This document shows, one piece after another, positions 39,484-52,446 of a DNA stretch of 64,000 bases. This DNA is from Strigops habroptila. Taxonomy: Eukaryota > Chordata > Aves > Psittaciformes > Psittacidae. Position numbers and translations under genes: made by a program. The stretch is taken from contig NC_044289.2 in NCBI RefSeq assembly GCF_004027225.2, positions 7,243,761 to 7,307,760 of the forward strand. The letters run 5' to 3'. The notes under the pieces were generated by a model. The model did not search any database. It was not told the origin of the DNA and worked only from the letters and a program-made list of their open reading frames with translations. Each line of letters opens with the position of its first letter. Position 1 is the stretch's first letter.

Positions 39484-40073
39484 GGACAACATAAATCTTA
39501 TAAACAGGTGAGGGAAAGAGAAGACCAGAAAACAACATTTAAGTTAATTGGTTTGAAAGCTTCCCTACTAATAAGTAGCATATAGTATATAGTCTGCACA
39601 GCAGTATACCTTGATTTTGAGATATATTTGATTTATGTGTAATTTGTAAGTGGCATTTGACCTGTAGGATCACAGATCACTTATGAGCCTCTCTATTTTT
39701 TCTGATGTACATGCTTTTGTATTTTGAGATGCCTGTATTTTTAGAAAGGACACAGTTTGGAGATTTTATAATTTTTCTTTCAAATCTTTTCCTTTAACAC
39801 ATAGTCTGTTGAGTTTTAACTGTTACTTTCCATGAATAAGTTTCTGTATGATCACCTATTTTTTAGTTTAAAATTTTTAATTATTTTTTTCTGTAGTTTT
39901 CTAAACAATACTTTACAAGTTTTATAATGAAACAGGGAGCTGTTACCACAGAGGAGAATATTTAACAAAAATTCTTGTTTGTCTTTCTGCTATTGAAGTA
40001 TTGCAGCCTTAGTATGTAATGGAGAAAGTATCTGGCTGAGTGGGTTTTGGGTTTTTTTTCCCCAAAGTAGTGC

Positions 40074-40202
40074 AATAAAATAGTGCTTTTTATGGCTGAT
40101 GTAATGTATTCAGGTAAAATACAATAGAAGACAATCTGTTGATGTCTAAAATGTGAGATTTGCATTGGCGGGAAGAGAAAAATATCAGAGAAGCAAAATA
40201 AA
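40074..40202 (+). terminator. candidate poly-A signals after the formin pseudogene
   Basis: AATAAA occurs at 40,074-40,079 and 40,197-40,202, 0.6-0.7 kb after the last recognised formin stop. Their positions fit a short 3' UTR, but AATAAA is common by chance in sequence this AT-rich. Confidence 0.25.
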
Positions 40203-43200
40203 AATGTGCCATGAAGCATCTAAGTAATGGATACGGAGGTGTAATTATTCATGCTTTTAAAAAGGGAAAATATTTCTGTTGCATTTGTTGGCTTTTACAT
40301 ATTTTTATTTAGAATAATTATCTGGAGCTCAAATATATAAGAAGAAAAGGAGGCCTATAAATGCTAAGACAAAATGGATGTGTTTAACTTTGACAGCAGA
40401 AAATGGTTCTAAAAGGTCATTGATAAAATTTGGCATTTTCTCTATCAGTTTTGCTAACAGTGTTGGTTGTTTGAGGAAAAAGTGTACTACCTGATTTATT
40501 TTAGGTCTGACTGCCCAGGTCTCACAGTGTTTGTTTGGGTTTTAATAGAAATGTTTAACACTCTTCCTGACTTCAGTGTTAAAAGGAGGTAGGGCTAACC
40601 CCTCTGAAACACTTAGATGCTTTCATCTAAAATTTATATTACCACAACCCGCTCTTATAAAATTTCTCTATACTCAGCATTTAATTTGCAGTTCTATATG
40701 TGACCACTGCTGCACATCTAGGTATTTCAATAAAGATCCAGTAAAGAGCCTGGGCACCCACGGGCTAGGTGCTGCAATATGTAGATTTTTGGTGCTGGTC
40801 ATGTCAGACAGTAAAGGAGAGTCACTAGGAACAGACACTTGGACACTGTCTGGAAAGCAACCCAAGAATTTCTTTTCTTATCTTGGACTCAGTACTTTAA
40901 AGTGCATCACAGGCTGCAGTGCCTGGGAGCTTATAGCTTCTGATGTACCATGTCTGGCAGCACACCCCTATGTGCAAAGGCAGAAAAGCATTCCTGCAGC
41001 TAATGTGCCCATCACCAAAGGCAAGGGTTTCAATTTACATCAACCTCAATAAATCTGCTGAGGGAAAGGGGGTGCAGCTGAACCCCTGCCCTCCATGGGT
41101 GCTCCTCTTTGGAAGCCGAATCTGCTCCCAAAGGCACACACACAACTTCTGTTTCAAAGAAGTCAGCAGAGATCATAAATGCTGTGCTAAAATGATAGTG
41201 CGCACTATTTTGAGGAGTCACTGAAGAAGTGAAATCCTGTCCTGAAAGATTCCAGTCCTTATAATGCTCCTCTTAAAGGTGTGCTCTGGCCAAAAGGTGT
41301 GCTGAGCAGGCAGCATCTCATTTGTGACCAGTGAATGAGTACTCCAGGGAAATGTCTTCAACAGGAGGCATCAGGAGGCATCAGCTGTTAAGTGCACTGG
41401 TGAACAAAGAAACAACTGCTCTTCCAGCTTGGTGAGAAGAAAACCTGGCACCAGCTGTGAATGCCAGTGGGCCCCACTGCTTAGCTTCTCTGCCTTAAAT
41501 CCACCCGTCATCTTAGAGGACGCCTAAAAAGAACGTTGAAGAAGAGGCTCAACAGACTATGTATTTAGTATGCTTAATATTATCTTCCAGGCACATACCT
41601 ATCATTACATAGAAACCGTCTTGCCTGAGGTAGAGGATGCCTGTACTAGAGCTCTGTGTAGCAGCAGCAGCAAGGTACCCAGTGGGTCTCCCCTGCACTG
41701 TTGTTGCCATCCATAAGCTCTTGCATGGCCGCACTAATTAAGTGCATCATTTTGGCTTCTCAACAGTCTTGTCAGGACTATGCTTCCAGTTAAGAACAAT
41801 CCTGTTTCTCAGAGCCAAAAGGAATAAAATAAAATAACAATTAGCAAAATTAGTACCGCTGATACTTATTTTACAGAAAATTATTTATGGAAGCAAATAA
41901 AGGGATTTAATTTTACAGAAAATATATTGGCTATATTTGCCTCAAGTCAGCATGAGAGCAGTGACATCTGGCTGACACTAAAGTCAGTGTCAGGCAGATT
42001 CATCTAGCTATGAATCAGGAACTACAATTATATCACTCATTTCTCATTGAATGAGGACAACTAAATTCCTATTTAATTTCTTGCATCTCCACACCACAGT
42101 GCCCTATACAGCTCATATATGTGCACTGTAAACAACACTTGCAGTTTTTGATGTGTGTTGTTACTGCTCCAAAATCTGAACCATCTTCATTTATATGTGA
42201 ATCATGTAAGATAATCCTGAATACAAGTGCCATTTCCATGGTATCAAGATCCCTGCATCCCTGAACAGTGTTCGTGATGGTCATGATAAGTTTCATGTTT
42301 TTCTACCATTAACTTAGCTCAGGAGTCCTGAGAAGTGTCTTTTAACTAAATAGTCTTTTTCTCTTTTTTTCATGACTCACTTTTTTCTTCTTCTCTTCTT
42401 TCTCTGTTATTATATCTAACAGCTCATACTTGTTTTATAGCTCAGCTGCCATGGCCTCTTCTAATTAAAAATATATTCTACACAGTAGTCGATATCTGCA
42501 TCTTTGTGTGAATATCCTGGAGCATTAATTAGAAAAACTAGTGTCCAAATACCTTCTTGTCAAGAAGTTCAAGCCCCGTCAGAGAGCATGAACTTTCCTA
42601 TGGAGTGGGAGCTTACTGAGGAGATGTGTTCCAGTTTTCTCAAACAAGCTATTTCTTCAGTGCCTGTGAGTTTCAGACCCCTCCTCATTTATATGTAAAA
42701 ATAAATAAATAGACCTTGTTCCCTACCTCATTCTTTTTTACCAAGTGACATTTTGCATAAGACTGGGTTTTTCAATTTCTTAGAGTCAATTGTAGGATTC
42801 TGCTTTAGTGGTGTAAAGAATAATAGTTGTTACACCTCAACATTTACTTGGAATTATATAGGCGATCTCTAAGTCTCTGTGTGGTGGTGCCTTTGGAATC
42901 CTTCCTTAGTTTTATCCTGCAAACTTGTGGTCATAGAAGTCAAAGCTCTGGGTGAGTCTTCTGTTTGTGGAAACTAATACAACTGGGAGCATTCAGACTA
43001 ATAGCAACCTGCAAGAACTGTAGTATCTTTAATTCTGGGTTATTTCTTTCCCTACGAAACCCACAAAGCTGACATTTAGCATATTATAAAATATGAAAAC
43101 TTAATTATGACATTAAGTAGTTCTGTTCAGTAAAATCAGTTCTCAGTATTTAGCTGTGTGAAGTAAGGCTGTGGGTCAAATGCTGTACTGATTTTTAGTT

Positions 43201-46200
43201 TCATGACAGCTCAGCTGTGTAAGAACTGCTTGCCTCAGAAGGAAATAGAGATTTCTCTTGATAATCTGTTTCCTTAAAATGTACACTACTTGGTAGTATG
43301 TGCAGTACTTCAGCAAGAACTGGAAAGAGAATTTCTGAATCTTTTATTAGACATTAGTTGTCCTCAGCAAAAACATGACTGAGAGAAGCCCCGCACTCTG
43401 GGACCGGAGCTTTTGATAGAAATCCCTGACTTCATCTGCCTGTCCAGTGTCCCAGTGTATTCAAATGTACCCCAAGAAAGGCTGTAAGAAATGGAGCTCA
43501 TATAAGTACGGATCACTGAATCGACTTGAGCTCCCACAGGGGCCAGTACTATATGTGTACCAGCACTCACAAGGGTTTTTCAGAAATTAGCAGTTTGAAA
43601 TACAGGTATCATCTTCCCTAAGCGGCAGAAATTTCCCAGAGTTTCCTCAAACCAAAAATGTAAAGAGCTGGTGTTATCCAACACTGGATTCAGTGGGAAA
43701 AAAAATAACTTCCCTAGATGGACAATTACATCTAAGGACAGTGGCTGAACTTTGCTTTCCAGTATTCCTTTATTTTTCCTTTCCTATTCGACCTGCCAGG
43801 CACCTGCCAGTTTGTACAAATGCACAGTAAAGCAAAAACAAAAACTGTGGTCACTTGTAAGGTGTTCTGTGCATAAAAGCTTTGAAGTCACTTCTGTATG
43901 CTGATCTTCTAGTTTGAATGAATGTTTTTCAAATACAAACACCACTTTTAGGAGAAGAAAAAAATGGTGTTAGACAAAGCCAATAAAAACATGAGGTCTC
44001 TAAAAGGGAACCTGTTGGGCACTCGCTGTACAACAACTACAGCCTGAAAGTATTCTTAGAAACTACTCACTCCTGTGCTTAAGAAGCTGCTGCTAATGAT
44101 GACTCAGAAGAACCACAAAAAGAATTCAAGCTGCTCACCTTAAAGAAGAATATATTAAAAAATTCAAGCTGAGGGGTTGCTTTGCCCAAGTGCTGAGGTG
44201 CCCCGGCTCAAACAGGGACTCAGAAAGCTTGTGGTGAGATCCTGTCCTGTGTTGCTCACAGAACTTTTGCTGTGGATCTTCATAGAACCAAGACTCCGTT
44301 CCCTGGTTTAAAAGACATTTTCAGACAGCCCAAATGCTCAACTATTAAGTTTTCTCACCAAACTAAATGCAAATATTAATTTTGTTCACTGTTGCTGCTC
44401 ACTACCCAAAAGCAGAACCATCAACTTTATTCACAGAGTAACAAAGAAGGGGAGAGACTTTTAATGAAAACTAACTCAGACTCATGCAGGTCTGAATACT
44501 TTGTGCAAGTGAGATTTTATTTAGCATTAACTTGAGTATTTCACATCACACCATATTACTGCAGTTGACATGATACGTCTAAGAAGCAGACTGTGCTTTC
44601 TTGGGTGTACATTGAACTGATTTCAGGATTTGCTAAATGTGCTTAAGCCTTACACTTGCTCCCTGTTTACCCAGGGATGAATTTTAGTCAAGGACAGTCA
44701 GCATTAATTAAGCAACAGAAAACTACAAGGTAAGTAAATATTGCTTTAAGCTCATTTTACAAATAAGACATTTGAAATAAAAAGGTTTCAGATGCAGAAT
44801 TTAAGTCTCTGGATGCAATTTAAAAATGCTGTGATGTGTTTTGAAACATAAATGACACAAGGATAAATAACTGCTGGTCTATGCTTTGGTGACATGATTT
44901 GCTCATTTGATCATTGAACTAAAAAACCAAAATAACCCCAAAGGTTATTGTCCATAAAGATCAAGTACTAATGAGCACATTCACACAAAAATTCTTCTTG
45001 TAGCTCCTAGAAACTTTCCTGAACAAGCTGTACAGGACTTGGCCTGAAATGCTGTTATTATAAATAGAAATTTGCTTGACTCAGTTTCAAACAGCACTGT
45101 TCTCAGCCACTAAATAATTCCCAGATAGCATCCCAAATTGCTATCATCATTAATGCTTAAATTGAAGTTTGTTATTTGGAATCCTGCCATTTAAAACAAT
45201 CTGATGTCTCACTTTGTTGTCAAGAATTAAGCTGATTAGGAAAATTAAAAACAACCAAAATCCTTTTGATTCTGGATTTACTAAACTTGCCCTGCAAAAG
45301 GACAACCCGTGTGTGATGACTCTGCTCTCTGAGCTGAAGTTCAGCTCTGGCTGGATGTGATGAAAAGCCCTGAGGAGCCAGCCTGCAGTGTGCTGATGGG
45401 CGCTCCTCTGGCTCTCACAACTTCTCATTTAGAGGCTTGATTGTACCATATCCATGCAGGTGTGCTGTGCAAAATAGACGTTCCAGGGAATGAAATTTAG
45501 AAAACAGTTGTAGCTCAACCCAGTCACTCCCACCTCTTCCCCTGGCAGCTGAGCAAAAACCAAGGGTTATTGAGCTGTGCATAGAATGAGACTGTCTAGG
45601 GATTGGGATAGTCAGTTGGAAGGAGGAAACCTAAGTGCCAGTCACTATTTGAAGAAAAGTTTGTATATTTTTATATTGAAAATCCCTTGGTTAAAATAAA
45701 GAACCACCATTGGTACAGAGGCCAGAGCTCGCATCTACCTCTCTTCAAGGCAAGGCTGTGGGCTATAGGCTGAGAAGCTAGAACCCCTAGAGACTGATTT
45801 CTATGACTGTGGTGACTACACTTGGATTTTGGATCCAGTTCTGGGGACCAAATGCACAAAACTTATTCAGAGCCTGTGTTTTAGCTGTGCAGATCCTTTC
45901 TATCGGTTTGTCCATTTCTGCAAGCAGGAAGGCTGTTTTGATACCATCCTCAGAGATTTGGAATACATGCAAAAAATAGCTTCTGTGTTACAGTTTTTTT
46001 TATCTGAATCATTTGAGACTCAGATAACTGTTTATTAGCATTCATCTTGATGAACTCATCTGGTATTAAAACTTTAATTAAAACTCAATGCACTGCAGTC
46101 AGTGAAAATCTGTTACCTGCTGAGAGACAGCTGATGTTTCAAGCTGAAAATCCCATAGTTTGGGATAGGAATTGCAATAACACTGGGAAGTAGGACATGG

Positions 46201-46404
46201 TGTGTTGAGGTGACTTTTGGAATGGAAGTCTTAGAGAAGGATATCCTTGTCAAGTACTTTGATCTAATTGATAACTGAATGCTGTCAGCTCTTCAGAAGT
46301 ACTTACAGTTTGGACATATTTACAATTTTCTTTCTGTTTTGCCCAGTATTTACATGTTTTGATAGCTTCATTGCAAGAAAAAAAAATAAAAAGAGTTTTA
46401 GCAG

Positions 46405-46470
46405 ACTCACAGAATGGTGGAGGCTGGAAGGCACCTCTGGAGGTCATTCAGTCCAGCCCACGGTGCAGAA
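46405..46470 (-). mobile_element. short CR1-like fragment, minus orientation
   Basis: TCACAGAATGGTGGAGGCTG, followed by GGAGGTCATTCAGTCCAGCC, is the antisense of the CR1 3' end. Only about 65 bases are recognisable. Confidence 0.7.
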
Positions 46471-47472
46471 GGTCCAGTGTTATTTTGAATGTCTCTGGCG
46501 ATGGAGAAGATGGAGGTTTCTCAATTTGTCAGTGAGTTTAAGGTTTCTAGAAGTTATTAGCTGAGGACAAAAAGAAAGATAGAACGTGAGCTCTGGACCC
46601 TCATTTCCTTAAGAAAGCAGGTTAAAAAAATGACAACAGATTGTCACCTGGGACAGATACCCACCAGCCAAGCAGGAGAAATTGGTGGGTTTGATGGACT
46701 TGATTCCATAGCGGTGAAATATGTGTATTGTTTTCTTCCCTGCATCTTTTTAAAGCATTCACTACGACAAAGAGAGATAATAGATCTTTATTGTTCTTGA
46801 CAGCTTTGCTTGGACAGAATTGGAAAGATCTGGTTAAAAATTACTCAGTGACATGTCCAGGAAATTATTCAAATTAATGAAAAAATACTTTTAAAAGACT
46901 TGATCTTTTTTCATCCCAGAGGTGACTGCAGTTCATCTATAAGGAGTTCTAGATTACATATAGTTAATTACACTATGTTGGGGTCCTCTGGGATGAATTT
47001 GTTTTCCTTAGAAAGTTGGAGGGGATTTGAAGGAGGACTTCTAACCCAACTCTTTCAGTGCTGTGTTTCCCATGCACATCTTCATGGAATTGATCATCTT
47101 CAATGATATTGTCTTGTTTGGCCATTGGTGATAAATGCATGGTTTCCAGGACACTTTGTGTGGGCATGGTTTGTAAAGTATCATATACGCTTACAAATAA
47201 TAGTGAAAAATGCTATTCACAAGCAATTATGAGATTTTACCTTTTGGATTAATGAACAAGCCTTGCAGATCACATAGGGAATGTGTTTTACCCTTCTTGC
47301 TGCTATCACTAAGAGAAAGAAAAAATGTGAAAATGTGAAATCATTTAATTTATGTTTTAAATACCTGACCAAGTAGAAAAATGCTTTTCTGTTAGGATTC
47401 CATTTTAGAGAGATGCAAGAGAAGCACTAATGGGGCTGGCTGGAGGGAAGTGAACCTTGGAAGAAAGTCTTG

Positions 47473-47487
47473 CTTTGCTTTGCTTTG
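47473..47487. repeat. (CTTTG)3 pentamer repeat
   Basis: Three perfect copies of CTTTG in intergenic sequence. Confidence 0.7.
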
Positions 47488-50400
47488 ATTAAAAATCATC
47501 ACAACATTTAATCAGATTAATCAATTCCCATCTGCTACAAAGGTTAGGTTACTCATCCTTAATGCTTATCTCCAAATATGTCACTAACTTATAGCTGAAA
47601 ATTATTACACTGACTAATGAAGTCAGAGATAAATTTTAAAAGCAAAACCAAGCATCCTTTCTTCTAAAATTGTTTATTAAGTTTTACTTCCAGACCACTT
47701 TAGGCAACAGTACAAGTACACGAGAAAGTGAAGTTTGGTCCTGAATCCTCAAGCAAGCAACCGAGATACACAGGTACAGTAAAAGACTTGCTATTCAAGC
47801 TGTCTGAATAGTTGAGTAAGTTACATAGTATTATTTCCTTTCTCTGATTGAAAGACTCATTTACTCCTTTTCTAACTCAGTACCAATTGGGAACTGCAAA
47901 TATTAGAACTGCATAGACATTTGATGTTAAATATTTTGCAGGTTTAATTTCCGTAAATTACATGCACTCCCTAAGTTAGCTCCACAATCTATAGAAGAAA
48001 ATGCACATTGAGATTATAATATTTGCCAAGTCATCTATGAACCAAAACAGTGAGTTAAGAAAATTACACACTGGTTTTAAAAGATGTGCATTTTTTGGAA
48101 AACAGCAGAAACTAGTTTTGAGATATTGTGTTCCACCTCTGAACGACTGAAGTAAAATTTAGACACTCTGAGGTACTTTTGCACATTTGCACTCACAAAT
48201 AATTTCTCGAAAGGCCCAATTTTTAGAGGAAATTTCTGGAAGAATTGGGGTTAAATTTTCCCCACTCCCTCTAGCCCTGAAATTAAAAGAAATGAAAAAA
48301 AAAATGCACCCCATAGAGCTTGTGGTTGTTGCACTACTATGTCACTCCAACTTGCCTTGACACTAGCCCCTGCAAACAGCTTGACTGCTGCAGAAATGTT
48401 TAAAAACCTGTTGGAGAAGTGCAGAATAGGTGTTGGAATCCATATACTAGGGAGAAGTAAAAAAAAATGCCATGGAACACTTCTGTCCCTGCTGCCAAGT
48501 TGTTTCTAGAGATTTGGAGGACTGTGCCCAGCTTGGGACATTTGATTTTATGATGTTTATTCTAAAACGAAAGGAGAGAAACCTTAGCTACTTAAAGGTA
48601 TCATACTGTGATTTTTATATGTTTTTCCAGTACCATGTGAATGTAGCAGGACTATCTGATATGACCTGTGCAGCATGGAGGCTGGAAACTAGTCCGAACA
48701 GCGAATGGATGCGATCAAAGTTGATAAGTTAAAAAATGAAACCTACAATATACAAAACTCTTCTATTAAAGTTGGCACATCTCTATAGATGGCACTAAAA
48801 ATCCTGATGCAAAGCCATTCCCTGTGGCTTCTTCCATGAATATCACCACAAGTCTTCCAGTCAATCCACTTCCTTTAAATATCAAGCAATATAACCAATG
48901 GATGGTCTCTTAATTCACTGTCTCAGACACTTCTTTTAACACAAATTATTCCCTCAGCAATGCTATTATTAGTTTTTTATTGGCCCTGGCTATGAAAACT
49001 ACTCAGTGAGAAATGTATCTGGGACAAATTCTCCTGAGGAAAGGTAATCTGTATACCTCCATTGATGTCAAAGAAGATGCACTAAATTACACCACGATCT
49101 AAATTTTCTGTGGTTTTCTTGACACCAAATTAGCAAACTATATCCACAAAATGTATTCAACAGTTTAAGCTAAAGAGACTAGCAGGGGATTGCTGGAGTC
49201 TTTGCAAACTCCACCCTGAGTGCACTGAACCACCTTGCTCAGTGAAACTGGAGGAGGTAACAAACCATGTTCCTTCCCCTCCCCTCCTGCTAAAAGGAAA
49301 AGTTTTTCGTGCAAGACTGTTTTTCTGTTGTGTTTTGTTTTGTTTGGTTTTTTTTTTCTTGACCATATCATCTGATTTTATTCCATTTGGGCAAAAAATC
49401 ACAATTCTTGCCTCATTAAAATGCAACTGAAACATCTAAGACCACTGCACAGGTCAGCTCAGTGCTTCGTGGAATTTTTTATTTCATAAAACTGCACAAA
49501 TCAGGCAAATTAGTTGAAAACACACACAAAAAAGGAGGGTTTTTTTTCCTAGACGTGAACTGAAACGCAATATTAAAACAGGAATTAAACTTTATAACAA
49601 GTTATATAGCTGCAAGTAACTGGTATAAAGGCAGCTAATGTATGTAAGTTGATTTTACGGTCCTAATCCACCAAATCCATGTTTTTACAAGAGGGTTAAA
49701 CGTATAAATTAGAAAGAGATTGACTCAAAATATTGTAAATAAATATAAGCGCAAGAAATATTAAACTATTTGTGGTTAGCCAAGCAAAGGTTAATGATAA
49801 AATTTACAGGCCTATTGATATTGCAAACAATTGGCTCCTACCTAGGATCTATGACAGAGTAAAAAGAACCTATAGGGCCAAATTTTGCTCTCAGTTTTCC
49901 ACTGATGAAAATGCAGACTAAGTCTATTGGACTCAGTGCAACAGTATAACTGTGGAATATTTCCAGACATCTATCAAAGAGTAACTGCAGAAACATGCTG
50001 CTGTAAGGAGTCACAGAATCTGGCCATGAGCATATGAAGCCCTGATTTGCACTTTGTGCTTGGGCCTGAAGTGCGCTCAGGTTTGCAGTATTGGCCAGAT
50101 AGAAGTTTTGGCTGTGTAAGAAATGCTGAATAAAGACCTCAAATGCCAATGCTGTCAGCATATCTGAACAGTTTTACCTTTACACACATGCAGGCATTCT
50201 GCTGACTTCATTTTCTTAATCACCTCTAAAATTCACACAGAATTTTAAAATTCTGTTTCCTGAGATGGCCATCAAAACACAGATTTATTCTAGCAGAGTG
50301 CCAGGGAAATTAAAGAAGCCCAACAAATGTAAGTAGACAAATGTTCTTCACTGGTTTCTCTGTTCTGCTGCTGCAGAAAGTTTAAAAACAAAGAATACTT

Positions 50401-51663
50401 GAAGATAGAATGAAGAGAGATACATTAAAAATAGACAAACACACAGAAAAAGCTCACTTACAAGCCAAGCAAGGTTGACTTTTAGATTAAAATAAAGCAA
50501 GGAAAAGCTAGGCTTGATTCTGCATCTGTCTGAATTAAATAGCAAGAACTTTTGTCCATTTTAGTCATTTCGGCCATATGTATGGCTGAAGATTTTACTG
50601 TATTCCTAGAGGATCTCTTTACATTTTATGCCTACATAAATGAAGTGACATTTACCCTATAAAATATTTATGGAAACTTCTTAAGAAGCGTTAAGCTCAT
50701 TAGCCAGGTGAATTTGTTTTGGATTTGGCCAACAAACTGTTTAACTAGCTGAAGGCCACAGGGCCAGCTGCCTAAAAGACAAGTTAGTCTGTAACAGAGC
50801 CAGCATCCAGATGGAGATGACAGCCAACTCAGGAAATACAGTATTTAGCCTGAAAGAATGTCAAAAGACAACAAAAAGTCTGACCGCTGAGCTCCATAAA
50901 CACAGGTTTGAACCATCATCAGTATTCTGCCTTTGAACCCATCCTTTCTGCCCCACCGTGTCCCCGCATTGGTTCACCTCATGCGTCCTCATTAGAGTGA
51001 GTTCAGCAAAAAGCCAAATAGAGCAGTGCTGGAGCTGGGGGTTTCATCCTAGGAGGAGTCTGATGAGTGCTCAACCAGCTCACTACAAAACAGTGCTACA
51101 CATTCAGCAAACAGAAAGCTCAGCTTGACAGGAGAGAAATATAATTAGGATAAAGAAAAAAAGAAAAGAAGTGAAAGGAGGGCTCCTGTCACCGAGGGGT
51201 TAGTAGTATTCATAAGGCCTCAAGACACATGCAAGAGGCTCAAAAGCAGGAGAGGAAGTCAGAGGCAGATTATTTCTCCCTTTTGTAAGGCAAATGAGTA
51301 ATTATACAAAGCAAGATGGTTTTTTTTCCAAAGAGATTTGAAAGGTATCATGCAATATTGATACAGATGTTGTATTTAATGCAGGTTTACAAGCCAAGCG
51401 GTAAAAGAAAATGTAAATGTAAACATGGTGTTTTCTCCTTATTCTCCCTGTGGCTCCTCCAATTGCCAGAAAGATGCCTAGCACACCTGCCTCGGCGCAG
51501 AAAGTTCCTTGTGAAAGCGCAAAATACTTCTAAATGGAGAAAGTTTTAGGCTTCGACAGTATGTGTCCAGAAAGGGAAAGAAACTGTGAGCTTAATCTAA
51601 CTGCATTTCCATTCTTGAGCATTGTTGCTATTTATTTTACTCATTTTTCTTTCAAAGGAAGAA

Positions 51664-51664
<1 letters not shown>

Positions 51665-51695
<31 letters not shown>
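51665..51695. repeat. 31-base poly-A run
   Basis: An uninterrupted A run in the intergenic region. It could be the tail of a plus-strand retroposed copy, but the preceding few hundred bases match no gene or element I recognise. Confidence 0.85.
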
Positions 51696-51700
<5 letters not shown>

Positions 51701-52314
51701 GTTAGAGGGAGCTGGATCGATACTAAGAAATTCTTTGTCAGATGAAATAAGAACAATCATTAACCTTGCTGCTTATGAATTAAATGCCAGCTTTTCAACT
51801 CGTCTTTTGCACAACAGCTCCAGCAAACTTCCCTCGTTTTGTTCAGCAATTGAAGCCCAGCCCAACTACTCATACAAACACTGGTACTAAGAACCTGAAA
51901 GCACTCTTCCTGCTGCACGGGTGGGAAAAAAGGAGGAGGTATTTTGTGATATGAGCCAGGTATTTTAGTGATGGGGGCTCTTCGGTCTGGTTATCTGAGG
52001 CTGGATTCTGTACATCTATGGATCCAGTCTCTCTTGGAGTGTCACGTCATGTCATGGCTGTACCAGCAGCTCTGCACTGCTTGATGGGTGGGTTCCTCTT
52101 GGCCCAGACTGGGCCGTGCCTCCTTCCCACAGCCATAACAGCCCAGTTATAATCTTGAAGGTTATTGACAGCAGGCTCTGGTCTCCATTGAAGGGCTTGA
52201 TCCATCGCCTCCAAGAATATGTTTTAAGTGCCACCATTACTCTCCGAATTGTAATTTGGTGCCATATCTGAGCAGTGAAAAGAGACTGTCTACAGCATTG
52301 TTCCCCATGGCCGG

Positions 52315-52446
52315 CAGTGTTCAAGGCCAGGCTGGAAGGGGCTTGGAGCAACATGGTCTAGTGGAAGGTGTCCCTGCCCCTGGAAGGGGGTTGGAACTGG
52401 ATAAGCTTTAAGGTCCCTTCCAACCCAAACCAGGCTGTGATTCTTT
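52315..52446 (+). mobile_element. CR1 LINE 3'-end fragment, plus orientation
   Basis: It reads GGCCAGGCTGGAAGGGGCTT, then CAACATGGTCTAGTGGAAGG and GGTCCCTTCCAACCCAAACC, typical of CR1 3' sequence. The terminal ATTCTATG repeats are eroded to TGATTCTTT. Confidence 0.88.

Noticed and set aside
40576-41052. 158-codon open frame on the + strand
   Set aside because: No recognisable domain, weak start context and low-complexity-free but unfamiliar sequence. A frame this long can arise by chance in 64 kb.
52052-52354. 100-codon minus-strand frame
   Set aside because: It overlaps the CR1 fragment and is not a gene.
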